A DNA stretch of 64,000 nucleotides from Curtobacterium sp. GC_Cur_3 (GCF_026544205.1 NZ_JALNUI010000024.1:1-64000), one strand, 5' to 3'; counted from the first letter of the stretch, positions 25,783 to 34,127 are shown. Notes: generated by a model from the sequence alone, not told the origin. Translations and numbers: made by a program.

Positions 25783-26777
25783 CCGCGTTCCGCTTCGTCC
25801 TGTTCCGCGTGCTCGGCGCCGTGGTCGTGCTGCTCGTCGTCGCCGCGGTGACGTACGCGCTGTTCATGCTGCTGCCGACGAACCCCGCACGTGCCATCTG
25901 CGACAAGCCCTGCACCCCGGACCGGCTGCGCGAGGTGCAGGCGTTCCTCGGCACGGACAAGCCCTGGATCGCCCAGTTCGGCGCGTACCTCGGCGGGATC
26001 GTCACGGGTCGGACGTTCGGCACCGGCGCCTCGGTCATCCACTGCGCGGCACCCTGCTTCGGCTACTCGTTCCAGCTGCACGACAGCGTCACCTCGCTCA
26101 TCCTGACCCGGCTCCCCGTCACGGCCTCGATCGCCGTCGGTGCCGCCCTGCTGTGGCTCGTTGCCGGCGTCGCCGGGGGAGCGGCCTCGGCGCTGCGCCG
26201 CGGGTCCCTGCTCGACCGCACCGTGATGGGCATCGCCGTCGCGGGGGTCTCCGCGCCGTCCTACCTGGTCGGGCTGCTCGCGATCCTGCTGTTCGGGTTC
26301 GTGCTCGGCGTGCTGCCGACCAGCGGGTACGTGCCCTTCGCCGAGGACCCCGTCGGCTGGTTCACGCACCTGGTGCTGCCGTGGTGCGTCCTCGCGTTCA
26401 TCAGCGCCGCGATCTACGCCCGCCTGACCCGGGGCGAGATGCTCGAGTCGATGTCGCAGGACTTCGTCCGGACGGCCCGCGCGAAGGGCCTCCGCGAGCG
26501 CCAGGTCGTCGTGCGGCACGGGCTGCGGACGGCGATCCTGCCCGTGGTGACGCTGTTCGGGCTCGACCTCGGGTCGCTGCTCGGTGGCGCCGTCATCACC
26601 GAGAAGGTGTTCTCGATGCAGGGCCTCGGGGCGCTGCTCATCGACGCGGTGCACACCCTCGACCTGCAGGTGGTCGTGGGCTTCACGCTGTTCTCGGCGT
26701 TCCTGGTGGTCACCGCGAACGTGATCGTCGACGTGGTCTACAGCGTGGTCGACCCCCGGGTGCGGCGGCGCGGGTAG
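25779..26777 (+). CDS. Dipeptide-type ABC permease (DppB-like) with paired cysteines
   Basis: 332 residues, about six helices, with the DppB start FRFVLFRVLGAVVVLLVVAAVTYALFMLLP and EAA loop DFVRTARAKGLRERQVVVRHGLR. The external loop between helices 1 and 2 has two short cysteine pairs, C41-DKP-C45 and C89-AAP-C93, probably disulfides; an actinobacterial subgroup shares this. It completes the transporter with the upstream genes. The order SBP, fused ATPase, DppC, DppB is the reverse of the E. coli arrangement for permeases and ATPases. Confidence 0.92.
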   Translation: MTAFRFVLFRVLGAVVVLLVVAAVTYALFMLLPTNPARAICDKPCTPDRLREVQAFLGTDKPWIAQFGAYLGGIVTGRTFGTGASVIHCAAPCFGYSFQLHDSVTSLILTRLPVTASIAVGAALLWLVAGVAGGAASALRRGSLLDRTVMGIAVAGVSAPSYLVGLLAILLFGFVLGVLPTSGYVPFAEDPVGWFTHLVLPWCVLAFISAAIYARLTRGEMLESMSQDFVRTARAKGLRERQVVVRHGLRTAILPVVTLFGLDLGSLLGGAVITEKVFSMQGLGALLIDAVHTLDLQVVVGFTLFSAFLVVTANVIVDVVYSVVDPRVRRRG

Positions 26778-26798
26778 GCGGGGCGCTCGCGTCGTGCC

Positions 26799-26830
26799 GT
26801 GCGGCGCCCGCGTCGTGCGGCGCCCGCGTC
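26799..26830. repeat. 16-bp direct repeat, two copies
   Basis: GTGCGGCGCCCGCGTC occurs twice in tandem (26799-26814 and 26815-26830), directly before the family A palindrome and sharing its first bases GTGCG. Probably slippage next to the element. Confidence 0.6.
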
Positions 26831-26890
26831 GTGCGAGGTTGCGCACCCCGTGCGGCGCTGTCGGCCCGCACGGGGTGCAGAACCTCGCAC
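26831..26890. repeat. 60-bp palindromic element (family A) between convergent genes
   Basis: GTGCGAGGTTGCGCACCCCG pairs with the mirror arm CGGGGTGCAGAACCTCGCAC. It separates the permease gene (+) and the Eis-type gene (-), so probably a bidirectional terminator. Same length as the copy at 10659. Confidence 0.82.
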
Positions 26891-26952
26891 CAGCCAGCTG
26901 GCCGCGCACGGTGCGAGCCGCCGCGGCCACCCCGAACCGCCCGCCCGACCCC

Positions 26953-28284
26953 TCAGAAGTACGTGATGCCGTGCGGCGTCCGCGGAGGCAGCAGCATCGC
27001 GCGGAGCCGGAGCGCCGCATCGTCCGACGCCCGGAGCAGTCCGGCGGCGGCGAGCGTCACCGGGGACACCGAGCCGATCAACAGCGCACCGAGGTCGGCC
27101 ACGTCGAGCGCGACGTCGACCGCGATCCCGTCGACCTCGCCGAGGACGTCCGAGGACACCCGCGTCACCGAGCCCACGCCGGACACCACGTCGAGCCGGT
27201 ACGTGCCGGTCGCGAAGCCCATCGCGTCGGACACCGCGAGCGTCACCGAGCCGTCGACCGCATACGGCCGCGAGGACAGCGTCGCCGCCACGTCGAGCAC
27301 GCGCAGCCAGACGTGGTCCTCCTCGTGGTCGACGTCGTACGCCCGGTTGTCGGCGAGCGCCGCCACGATCGGGTCGTCGAGCCGCGAGCGCTTGTACTGC
27401 ACCACGTCGTTGAGGTCGATCGAGAGCAGGAACTCCCACATCGAGAGGTAGGCGGCGTCGTCCGTGTAGACGATGTCCACGATCTCGACCGTGGTCTCGC
27501 CGCCGCTGTCCTTGACCTTCCACGTGACGTAGCCGTCGATCTCGTCGGTGCCCTCGGCCCGGTGCACGGCGCCACGGACGTCCTTCGCCTTCTCACCGTC
27601 GCCGGTCAGCGCACCGAAGACGACCGGCCACGTGCCGGAGTTCCGGACCATCGAGCCGGGCGTGCGCTCGTGGAAGCGGTCGAAGACCCCGCGTCCGACG
27701 CCGTCCGCCAGCCAGGACAGCGGCACGACGGTCACGGTGCCGGAGGTCGGTGCCAGGAACGGCAGCGCCCGGTTCCGCCGGACGCTGACGGCCCGCTCGC
27801 GGATCGCGCTGCCGAAGCCGAAGCGCCGGTAGATCGTGCCCTCGGACGCGGTGAGCGAGGCGAGCGCGTAGCCGTCCTCGACACCGCGGGTCAGCGCGTG
27901 CGTCATCATCGCGCGGAGGATGCCGCGACGGCGCTCGGTCGGTCGGACCGTGACCCCGGTGATGGCCTGCGTGTCCACGCGGGCACCGTCGCCCCAGCTC
28001 AGCCCCTTGCGGAGCCAGGTGAAGGTGCCGACGGGCCAGGTCTCGTCGACGGAGCCCGGGAAGGGCTCGCGGAGGTACACGCCGAGGAAGGTCTCCCCGT
28101 CCTCGACGAAGTTCGCCGCCATGCGCGCGGCGGACTCGGGCGACAGGGTGCCCTCGTGGAAGCCCATGCCCACGGCCTCCATCCACGGGGCAGTGCGGGC
28201 GTCGGGCGCCCCGTCGGCGTCGGTGCCGGGGGTGAACTCGCGCAGGTCGAAGCGGTCGCTGAAGTCGTCGTTGATCGGTGCCAC
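26953..28284 (-). CDS. Eis-type GNAT N-acetyltransferase
   Basis: 443 residues from GTG. Tripartite Eis architecture: an N-terminal GNAT domain with the acetyl-CoA loop VTVRPTERRRGILRAMM (about 108-124), a second degenerate GNAT domain, and a C-terminal SCP2-like domain. The chain ends with a free C-terminal Phe (HGITYF), the residue whose carboxylate is the catalytic base in Mycobacterium Eis. Eis enzymes acetylate aminoglycosides and lysines of other substrates; the natural substrate here is unknown. Stands alone, convergent with the peptide transporter operon. Confidence 0.9.
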   Translation of the reverse strand: MAPINDDFSDRFDLREFTPGTDADGAPDARTAPWMEAVGMGFHEGTLSPESAARMAANFVEDGETFLGVYLREPFPGSVDETWPVGTFTWLRKGLSWGDGARVDTQAITGVTVRPTERRRGILRAMMTHALTRGVEDGYALASLTASEGTIYRRFGFGSAIRERAVSVRRNRALPFLAPTSGTVTVVPLSWLADGVGRGVFDRFHERTPGSMVRNSGTWPVVFGALTGDGEKAKDVRGAVHRAEGTDEIDGYVTWKVKDSGGETTVEIVDIVYTDDAAYLSMWEFLLSIDLNDVVQYKRSRLDDPIVAALADNRAYDVDHEEDHVWLRVLDVAATLSSRPYAVDGSVTLAVSDAMGFATGTYRLDVVSGVGSVTRVSSDVLGEVDGIAVDVALDVADLGALLIGSVSPVTLAAAGLLRASDDAALRLRAMLLPPRTPHGITYF

Positions 28285-28330
28285 GCTCCGACCCTATCGG
28301 GGCCGTGTCGGCCGGATCGAGTGACCGGGA

Positions 28331-28999
28331 TCAGACCGCGGCGACGACGAGCCAGGCGACGAGCGAGAAGCCCGCCGCGCGCAGCAGCGAGGCCGCGACC
28401 GGCCGCCGCCGCCACGTCGCGACGAACTCGGCGATCGCCGCGGCGAGCGCCGTCAGCGTGACCACGACCACGATCCCCGGCAGCGGGTGTCCGACGAACC
28501 CGGCACCGACCTGGTGGAACGCGACGATGCCCCACGGGACGATCCCGACCGCCGACCCGAGGCCGAGTGTCACGCGCGAGCCGCCGACCGACCGCTCGTC
28601 GCGGCGCTGGACCAGCGCGAACAGCACGCCGGCCGACGCGAGGGCGTAGACACCGACCAGCGCGCCGACGTCCCGGACGCCGTTGAGCTGGGCGATGACG
28701 AACACGGTGATCGGCGTGGTCAGCAGCGGGTCGAGCGCACCGGACCACCACGACGACGTGCCCTGCCCTCGCGGCGACGTGCCCTGGCCTCGCGACGACG
28801 TGGCCCATGCCAGCGCGGACAGTGCGAGCACCACGACCATCGCGACGCCGAGGTCCACGTGCGAGAGCGTCGTCGTCGGCTGCCCGTCGAGCGTGACGGT
28901 CACGGCCCGCACCGTGTGCTCACCGAGCAGGACCACCAGCAGCGCACCGACCGCCTGGACCGCCATCAGGATGCTGATCGTCCTGCCCCGTGCGCCCAT
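28331..28999 (-). CDS. Heliorhodopsin-like seven-helix protein without the retinal lysine
   Basis: 222 residues, seven predicted helices (about 9-27, 48-67, 91-109, 110-131, 143-162, 172-196, 201-221). From memory of heliorhodopsin 48C12, these blocks align without gaps: VFVIAQLNGVRDVGALV with its helix C end, VGIVPW (151-156) with its helix E GIVPW motif, VTLDGQPTTT with the long A-B loop, and SLVAW with its helix G end. D90 falls on the counterion glutamate (E107). The Schiff-base lysine (K241) position is F211, and the whole protein contains no lysine, so it cannot bind retinal covalently. Residues 68-83 are a short internal duplication (SRGQGTS/PRGQGTS). ATG has only a weak GAAG site; a GTG six codons upstream (VAGSED) is an alternative start. 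Divergent from the VOC gene. Confidence 0.78.
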   Translation of the reverse strand: MGARGRTISILMAVQAVGALLVVLLGEHTVRAVTVTLDGQPTTTLSHVDLGVAMVVVLALSALAWATSSRGQGTSPRGQGTSSWWSGALDPLLTTPITVFVIAQLNGVRDVGALVGVYALASAGVLFALVQRRDERSVGGSRVTLGLGSAVGIVPWGIVAFHQVGAGFVGHPLPGIVVVVTLTALAAAIAEFVATWRRRPVAASLLRAAGFSLVAWLVVAAV

Positions 29000-29080
29000 G
29001 TCTTCAGAGCCTGCCACCTGGAGCACACCCGGGTTCACGGGGACCTTGACCCGCACGCCGGAGACGAGGACGATCACCGC

Positions 29081-29485
29081 ATGAGCCTCTTCATCACCTG
29101 CCCGGTCGAGAGCGTCGAGCGGGCGACGACCTTCTACCGGGCACTCGGCTGGACCATCGAGCCCAGCATGTCGGGCGACCAGGCCTCGTGCTTCGCCATC
29201 GCCCCGGAGCAGTACGTCATGCTCACCAGTCGCGAGATGTACGCCAGCGTCGGCGGGGTCGAGGAGCTCGTGGGCGGACCGGACACCCCGTCGAAGGTCA
29301 CCGTCTCGTTCGACCTCGACAGCCGTCAGGCGGTCGACGACCTGGTCGAGCGTGCGGCAGCGGCCGGCGGGCGCGTCGGCGACACCGACGAGTACCCGTT
29401 CATGTACCAGCGCCAGTTCGACGACCCGGACGGCTACCACTGGTCGCCGTTCTGGATGGACCCGGAGACACCTGCGGCGCCCTGA
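29081..29485 (+). CDS. VOC superfamily (glyoxalase-like) protein
   Basis: 134 residues, one beta-alpha-beta-beta-beta VOC module pair: SLFITCPVESVERATTFYRALGWTIEP at the start and QRQFDDPDGYHWSPFWMDPE at the end. Members bind a metal and act as lyases, dioxygenases, isomerases or drug-binding proteins; the substrate is unknown. The FDDPDGYHWS motif supplies the typical C-terminal metal ligand region. GAGG lies 12 bases before the ATG. It sits between the divergent heliorhodopsin-like gene and the convergent photolyase gene. Confidence 0.88.
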   Translation: MSLFITCPVESVERATTFYRALGWTIEPSMSGDQASCFAIAPEQYVMLTSREMYASVGGVEELVGGPDTPSKVTVSFDLDSRQAVDDLVERAAAAGGRVGDTDEYPFMYQRQFDDPDGYHWSPFWMDPETPAAP

Positions 29486-29494
29486 TCGCGGTGA

Positions 29495-29546
29495 CCACCG
29501 GACAGGAGGCCCGGTGCCAGCCCGCACCGGTCCTCCCGTCCGGTGG
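29495..29546. terminator. Palindrome (family C) between convergent genes
   Basis: CCACCGGACAGGAGGCCCGG pairs with CCGGTCCTCCCGTCCGGTGG with few mismatches around a centre GTGCCAGCCCGCA. The 16 bases GGAGGCCCGGTGCCAG recur exactly in the palindrome at 38063. Probable bidirectional terminator for the VOC and photolyase genes. Confidence 0.78.
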
Positions 29547-29566
29547 GTGGTCGCGACCGTGTGCCG

Positions 29567-31096
29567 TCACGGCATGCGCCGGGCGGCCTCCTGGGCGACG
29601 ACCTGCTCGCGGTCCGGCATCTGCCGGAGCTGCTGCAGCGGCCGCGTCATGCGGGTGTTGCCCCGGAGTGCTGGCTCCGCTCGGTCGAGGAACGCCCAGT
29701 ACCCGGCCGTGAACGGGCAGGCGTCCTCGCCCAGCCGTTTCGTCGGGTCGAACCGGCAGCCGCCGCAGTGGTCCGTCATCCTGTCGATGTAACGCCCGCC
29801 GGCCGCGTACGGCTTCGTGGCGACCACCCCACCGTCCGCGTGCTGCGACATCCCGATGATGTTCGCGGGCATCACCCAGTCGGTGCCGTCGACGAACACG
29901 TCGGTGAACCACTCGGTCAGCTCCACGGGGTCCCAGCCGCGCTGCAGCGAGAAGTTGCCGAGGACCATCAGCCGCTGGATGTGGTGCAGCCAGCCGTGGT
30001 CCCTGGCGTCGTCGAGCGCGGTGGACAGGCAGACCGCGTCCACCTCGGAGGAGTCGAGTTCGCGCCACCAGCGGGGGAGCGAGGACCCACGAGGCCGCGC
30101 GTCCCCCGGCGTTGCGTCCCTCGGCGTTGCGTCCCGACGCGTCCCGAGTGCCGATGCCTCGGCGCCGTACGCGTCCCCGAGCCACCAGTAGAGGTGCCAG
30201 ACGTAGTCGCGCCAGCCCGCGACCTGCCGGACGAAGCCCTCGACGCTGCCGATGGGGGCACCGCCGTCCTCGTACGCGCGGACCGCTGCCGTGACCGCGT
30301 CGCGCGGGTCGAGCACGCCGAGGTTCAGTGGCACACTCAGCAGCGAGTGCGCCATCGTCCGGTCGTTGGTCAGGACCGCGTCCTCGTACGGTCCGAAGTC
30401 CCCGAGCCGGACCTCGAGGAAGTCCTCGAGCGCCGCCCTGGCCTCGTCGGCGGTGACGGCGAAGCGGCGGCGGTCGTCCCGTCCGACGAACCGCACGACC
30501 CCGTCGCGCTCCCACCGGTCGAGGTCCTCGCGCACCTCGGCGTCGACCTCGTCCTCGTCCTCCGTCGGTGTCCACGGTCCGGGCAGCCCGAGGGTCGTCG
30601 CGCCGCGCGGTGGGGGCTGCCGGTTGTCGGCGTCGTGGCTGAAGACACCGCCGACCGGGGCGGTGCCGTCCATCAGCCAGCCCTCGCGCCGGCGCACCTG
30701 CTCGTAGAAGGCCTCCATCAGGAACCGCCCGCCTCGGTCGCGGGCCCAGGCGCCGAAGTCCTCCTCGGAGGTGACGAACCCGCGACTCGGCAGGACCCTC
30801 AGGCCGTGCTCCCGGACCTGCCGACGGAGGGTCCGCGACGGCGGGTCCACGACCTCGAGGTCGTCCTGTCCAGCGAGCACGTCCTCCAGCCGGAGGACCT
30901 TGACGTGTTCCGCCCGGTCGTCGAGCTCGCGCACCCGGTGGCGGAGGGCGCTGAGCCACAGGTGCGCCTTGGCCCGGTGCACGGGTCGGGCGGTGAAGAA
31001 CTCGCGGGCCTCGACGACGACCGCGGGGCCACCGTCGTCGAACACCGGGCCGTACTGGCCGGGGAGCACGAGGCGGCGGCGCGGCGAGTCGGTCAC
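29567..31096 (-). CDS. 4Fe-4S bacterial cryptochrome/photolyase (FeS-BCP)
   Basis: 509 residues. N-terminal antenna-type Rossmann domain (RRRLVLPGQ...ALRHRVRELDDR), then a helical FAD domain with GWRDYVWHLYWWLGD, HHIQRLMVLGNFSLQRG and the DWVMPANIIGMSQHADGG segment. Cluster cysteines are visible as C in VDAVCLS, CGGC in DHCGGCRFDPTKR and C in DACPFTAGYW. FeS-BCPs are (6-4) photolyases or light-signalling cryptochromes. A simple-repeat insertion (RRDATPRDATPGDARPRG) extends one loop; its DNA is a slipped repeat at about 30091-30150. GTG start at 31096 is the likely one but lacks a well-placed ribosome site. Confidence 0.9.
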   Translation of the reverse strand: MTDSPRRRLVLPGQYGPVFDDGGPAVVVEAREFFTARPVHRAKAHLWLSALRHRVRELDDRAEHVKVLRLEDVLAGQDDLEVVDPPSRTLRRQVREHGLRVLPSRGFVTSEEDFGAWARDRGGRFLMEAFYEQVRRREGWLMDGTAPVGGVFSHDADNRQPPPRGATTLGLPGPWTPTEDEDEVDAEVREDLDRWERDGVVRFVGRDDRRRFAVTADEARAALEDFLEVRLGDFGPYEDAVLTNDRTMAHSLLSVPLNLGVLDPRDAVTAAVRAYEDGGAPIGSVEGFVRQVAGWRDYVWHLYWWLGDAYGAEASALGTRRDATPRDATPGDARPRGSSLPRWWRELDSSEVDAVCLSTALDDARDHGWLHHIQRLMVLGNFSLQRGWDPVELTEWFTDVFVDGTDWVMPANIIGMSQHADGGVVATKPYAAGGRYIDRMTDHCGGCRFDPTKRLGEDACPFTAGYWAFLDRAEPALRGNTRMTRPLQQLRQMPDREQVVAQEAARRMP

Positions 31097-31163
31097 CTCG
31101 CGGACGCTACGCGGTCCGCCCGCATGCGTGCCCGCGTGCCCGTGCCGCTGCCGCTGCCCGTGC

Positions 31164-31227
31164 CGCTGAGATCGCACTTCGTGTCGCCTGGCACGCGCCG
31201 GACCCGACACGAACTGCGATCTCAGCG
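31164..31227. repeat. 64-bp palindromic element (family B)
   Basis: CGCTGAGATCGCACTTCGTG pairs with CACGAACTGCGATCTCAGCG with one mismatch per arm. Relative of 13954-14015. It lies just 3' of the 31235 gene (-) and upstream of the photolyase start; probable terminator. The preceding 45 bp (31115-31163) are CCGTG/CCGCTG simple repeats. Confidence 0.78.
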
Positions 31228-31234
31228 GGGGCGG

Positions 31235-31762
31235 TCAGTCGGTGGCGCCCGCGGGCGGGTCGACCAGCAGCGCGACGCGGTCGGTCAGGTACTCGACGAG
31301 GGGGACGGCGGCGCCGGAGCTTGGCGACCACCGGACGAACGGCTCGTCGTCGCGCAGGAACAGGACCCCGTCGGCGTGGCCGAGCGTGTCGTCGAGGGGG
31401 ATCGGTGTCGCGCCGTGGTTCACCGTGTCGCCCGCGTCGAAGCGACCACGGACCGCTGCCGCACGGTAGGCCCGACGGGTCTCGGCGGACACGGACACGA
31501 ACTGCGCCCGCCCGGGGTCGGCGACCCGGGTGATGGTGCCCGTCGCCCAGACCCGGCCGCCGGTCTCCAGGGACGACCCGAGGAGCAGCGCCCCGACCCG
31601 CCAGACCCGACCGAGCGGGCGCATCGTCGGCTCGCGGCGGATGCCGAGCACCGCCTTCGGCTGGACGTACTCGCCGAGTGCCTCGTCCCGGACACCGGCA
31701 GCGCGCAGTTCCCGGGCGGCGTCGTCGACCAGTGCCTGCGCCCGTGCCACACCGTCCGTCAC
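31235..31762 (-). CDS. Conserved hypothetical protein
   Basis: 175 residues from GTG (VTDGVARAQALVDDAAREL). An N-terminal helical part is followed by a beta-rich region with the blocks RPLGRVWRVGALLLG, GRVWATGTITRV and TPIPLDDTLGHADGVLFLRDDEPFVRWSPSS. Soluble, no signal. Similar actinobacterial proteins are, as I recall, sometimes called glutaminase, but no glutaminase Ser-Lys motif is present and I would not assign that. Upstream it is divergent from the Mur ligase; downstream comes the photolyase. Confidence 0.78.
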   Translation of the reverse strand: MTDGVARAQALVDDAARELRAAGVRDEALGEYVQPKAVLGIRREPTMRPLGRVWRVGALLLGSSLETGGRVWATGTITRVADPGRAQFVSVSAETRRAYRAAAVRGRFDAGDTVNHGATPIPLDDTLGHADGVLFLRDDEPFVRWSPSSGAAVPLVEYLTDRVALLVDPPAGATD

Positions 31763-31914
31763 GACCCCAGAGCCTAGACGCGGGGCTCCGGCACCGGCCG
31801 CAGCGAGCGGGCGGGGTACGTGCGACTGGACCGGTACGCGGTCGGTGCGGCGTTCCATGGCCGGGCAGCGTCGCCCGCACCGGGGACGCCGACCCGACGA
31901 CGAGGACCGTCCCA

Positions 31915-33489
31915 GTGCCCCACGCATTCGACCCCGAGCACCTCCGCCCTGTCAGCCTGCGAGCCGTCGCCGACGCGGTCGGAGGCAGCGCGGTCGGAGG
32001 CAGCGCGGTCGGAGCCACTGCGTCGGCGGGCGACGTCCTCGTCACGGGCTTGACGGTGAGCACCGGGGACGTCCTGCCGGGCGTGCTGTTCGCGGCGCTG
32101 CCCGGACGCCACCAGCACGGCGCGGACCACGTCGATGCCGCCCGTCGTGCCGGCGCCGTGGCGGTCCTGACCGACACGGCGGGGCAGCCGACCGCGGCCG
32201 CGAGCGGGCTCCCCGTCGTCGTGGTGCCCGACGTCCGGACGGTCCTCGGTGCCGCAGCCCGCGCGGTGTACGGCACGGACGACCTCGGTGTCCCGATGCT
32301 CGGGGTCACGGGCACGAACGGCAAGACCTCGACCGTGTACGTGCTCGACGCGCTCATGCGGCGGCTGGGGTGGCCCACCGCGCTCACGTCGACCGCGGAA
32401 CGGCGGGTCCGGGACGACGCCGTCGCCGCGCGCCTGACCACCCCGGAGGCGCCGGAGCTGCACGCCTTCCTGGCCCGGGCCGCCGAGCAGGGCGTCCGGG
32501 GCATCGCGGTGGAGGCCAGCGCCCAGGGCCTCAGCCGACACCGGCTCGACGGCGTGCGGTTCGACGTCGCCGGGTTCACGAACCTCAGCCACGACCACCT
32601 CGACGACTACGCCGACATGGACACGTACCTCCGGGCGAAGGCGGCGCTGTTCACCCCCGAGCACGCGCGCCGCGGTGTGGTGTCGGTGGACAGCGCCGCG
32701 GGCCGGACGATCGTCCGCGACGCCGGCATCCCCGTCGAGACGATCACCTCGCTGCCCGGCCAGGACGCGCCCTGGCGGGTTGCCGTGCTCGACCAGCGGC
32801 TGGAGGGCACGCGCTTCCGCCTGACCGGGCCGGACGGCACGGACATCGTCACCGAGGTGCCGTTGCTCGGCCGACACATGGCGGCGGACACCGGTCTCGC
32901 GATGGCGATGCTGATCCGCGCCGGCGTGGAGCCGGAGCGCCTCCGGGCCGCGATGGGGGACCGGCTCGAGGTCGTCGTCCCCGGTCGGATGTCCGACGCC
33001 TCGGCACCGACCGGCCCGCGGGTGTTCGTCGACTTCGCCCACACGCCCGACGCCTTCGCGAAGAGCCTCGAGGCCGTCCGCGCCGTCGCACCCGCGCGCG
33101 TGGCGATCGTCCTCGGCGCCGACGGGGACCGCGACCCGACGAAGCGGCACGGCATGGGTGTGGTCGCGGCGACGGCGGCCGACGTCGTCGTGGTCGCCGA
33201 CCACCATCCCCGCTTCGAGGACCCCGCACCGATCCGGGCGGCGATCCTGGCCGGGGCACGGTCGGTCGGCTCAGCGGCGATCATCGTCGAGGAGCCCGAC
33301 CCGGCGACCGCGATCCGGACGGCGCTCGCCGCGATCGGTGACGACGGGGTCGTGTACTGGGCAGGACCGGGTCTCACCGACTACCGGGACGTCCGCGGGG
33401 AGCACGTGCCGTACTCGTCGTTCGAGGACGCCCGCGTGGCGCTCGCCGAGGCGGGTCACCCGGCAGAGGAGACCGTTCCGTGCGGCTGA
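31915..33489 (+). CDS. MurE-like Mur ligase family protein
   Basis: 524 residues from GTG with GAGG upstream. Order: MurE-type N-terminal domain (about 15-120), central ATPase with GVTGTNGKTSTVYVLD (P-loop about 127-142), the EASAQGLSRHRLDGVRFDVAGFTNLSHDHLDDY block (about 202-234) including the usual MurE SHD segment, and a C-terminal domain with VDFAHTPDAFAKSL and GADGDRDPTKRHGMG. MurE adds the third amino acid to UDP-MurNAc-dipeptide. The gene lies outside any cell-wall cluster, so it may be a second copy or a specialised relative. Residues 22-33 (VGGSAVGGSAVG) are an internal triplication. Its last 34 bases overlap the convergent sipW-like gene. Confidence 0.86.
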   Translation: MPHAFDPEHLRPVSLRAVADAVGGSAVGGSAVGATASAGDVLVTGLTVSTGDVLPGVLFAALPGRHQHGADHVDAARRAGAVAVLTDTAGQPTAAASGLPVVVVPDVRTVLGAAARAVYGTDDLGVPMLGVTGTNGKTSTVYVLDALMRRLGWPTALTSTAERRVRDDAVAARLTTPEAPELHAFLARAAEQGVRGIAVEASAQGLSRHRLDGVRFDVAGFTNLSHDHLDDYADMDTYLRAKAALFTPEHARRGVVSVDSAAGRTIVRDAGIPVETITSLPGQDAPWRVAVLDQRLEGTRFRLTGPDGTDIVTEVPLLGRHMAADTGLAMAMLIRAGVEPERLRAAMGDRLEVVVPGRMSDASAPTGPRVFVDFAHTPDAFAKSLEAVRAVAPARVAIVLGADGDRDPTKRHGMGVVAATAADVVVVADHHPRFEDPAPIRAAILAGARSVGSAAIIVEEPDPATAIRTALAAIGDDGVVYWAGPGLTDYRDVRGEHVPYSSFEDARVALAEAGHPAEETVPCG

Positions 33490-34127
33490 CCCGTCCGCCG
33501 GTAGCCGGCGACGTGCCGCGCCCCTGAGCGTCGAGCGCGGCGACGGCGACGACGGGCCGCTGAGACGGTGCCGGCGATGATCATCACCGCGCCGTAGGTG
33601 AGCAGCACCGCGGCGACCGTCGGGACGAGCCAGCTCCGCGACCCGTTGACGAGCTGGTTGACCCAGCCGATCCCGGGGACGCTGTACCAGACGACGCCGC
33701 ACACCTGTGCGGGCACCACGACTGCCGCGTCCGCCACGGCGTTGTTGTCCCCCTTCAGCACGAAGGTCCTGGTGCCGTCCGAGGCGGTCGCGATCGAGAC
33801 GACGCGGTGGCTGACGACCTCGGGCTGTCCCGACGTGATCTGGTAGGTCACGACGTCGCCGACGTGGACGTCGTCGACCGGGGTCGGCCGGACGACGAGC
33901 AGCGTGCCCGGGGGCAGCGTCGGCTCCATCGACTGCGTCAGGACGGTCAGCGGCGTCGACCCGGTGGCCTTCGGGATCACGATGACCACGAGGGCGATCC
34001 CGACGACCGCGAGCAGCAGTCCGGTGCTCACACCCAGGGCGACCGCGTGCAGTGCCGCCCGCCAACCGGTGCGCCGCGTCCGCGGGGTCGGACGACGGAT
34101 CGAGGCCGGACGTCGAGTCAGGGTCAT
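33456..34127 (-). CDS. SipW-type (Ser/His) signal peptidase I
   Basis: 223 residues. One N-terminal membrane anchor (about 27-51), then the catalytic Ser in TVLTQSMEPTLPPG (S66), the general base His in PEVVSHRVVSI (H107, not the Lys of ordinary bacterial SPase I) and KGDNNAVADAAVV. A second helix (about 165-188) precedes an Arg-rich cytosolic tail. This is the ER/archaeal/SipW type that processes TasA-like proteins. ATGA overlap with the upstream gene fixes the start. Last gene of an operon with three TasA-like substrates. Confidence 0.9.
   Translation of the reverse strand: MTLTRRPASIRRPTPRTRRTGWRAALHAVALGVSTGLLLAVVGIALVVIVIPKATGSTPLTVLTQSMEPTLPPGTLLVVRPTPVDDVHVGDVVTYQITSGQPEVVSHRVVSIATASDGTRTFVLKGDNNAVADAAVVVPAQVCGVVWYSVPGIGWVNQLVNGSRSWLVPTVAAVLLTYGAVMIIAGTVSAARRRRRRARRSGARHVAGYRRTGQPHGTVSSAG

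Noticed and set aside
33456-33489. Assembly error at the overlapping ends of the Mur ligase and signal peptidase genes
   Set aside because: Convergent genes overlapping by 34 bases at their C-terminal tails are plausible, and both products look complete with ordinary tails.
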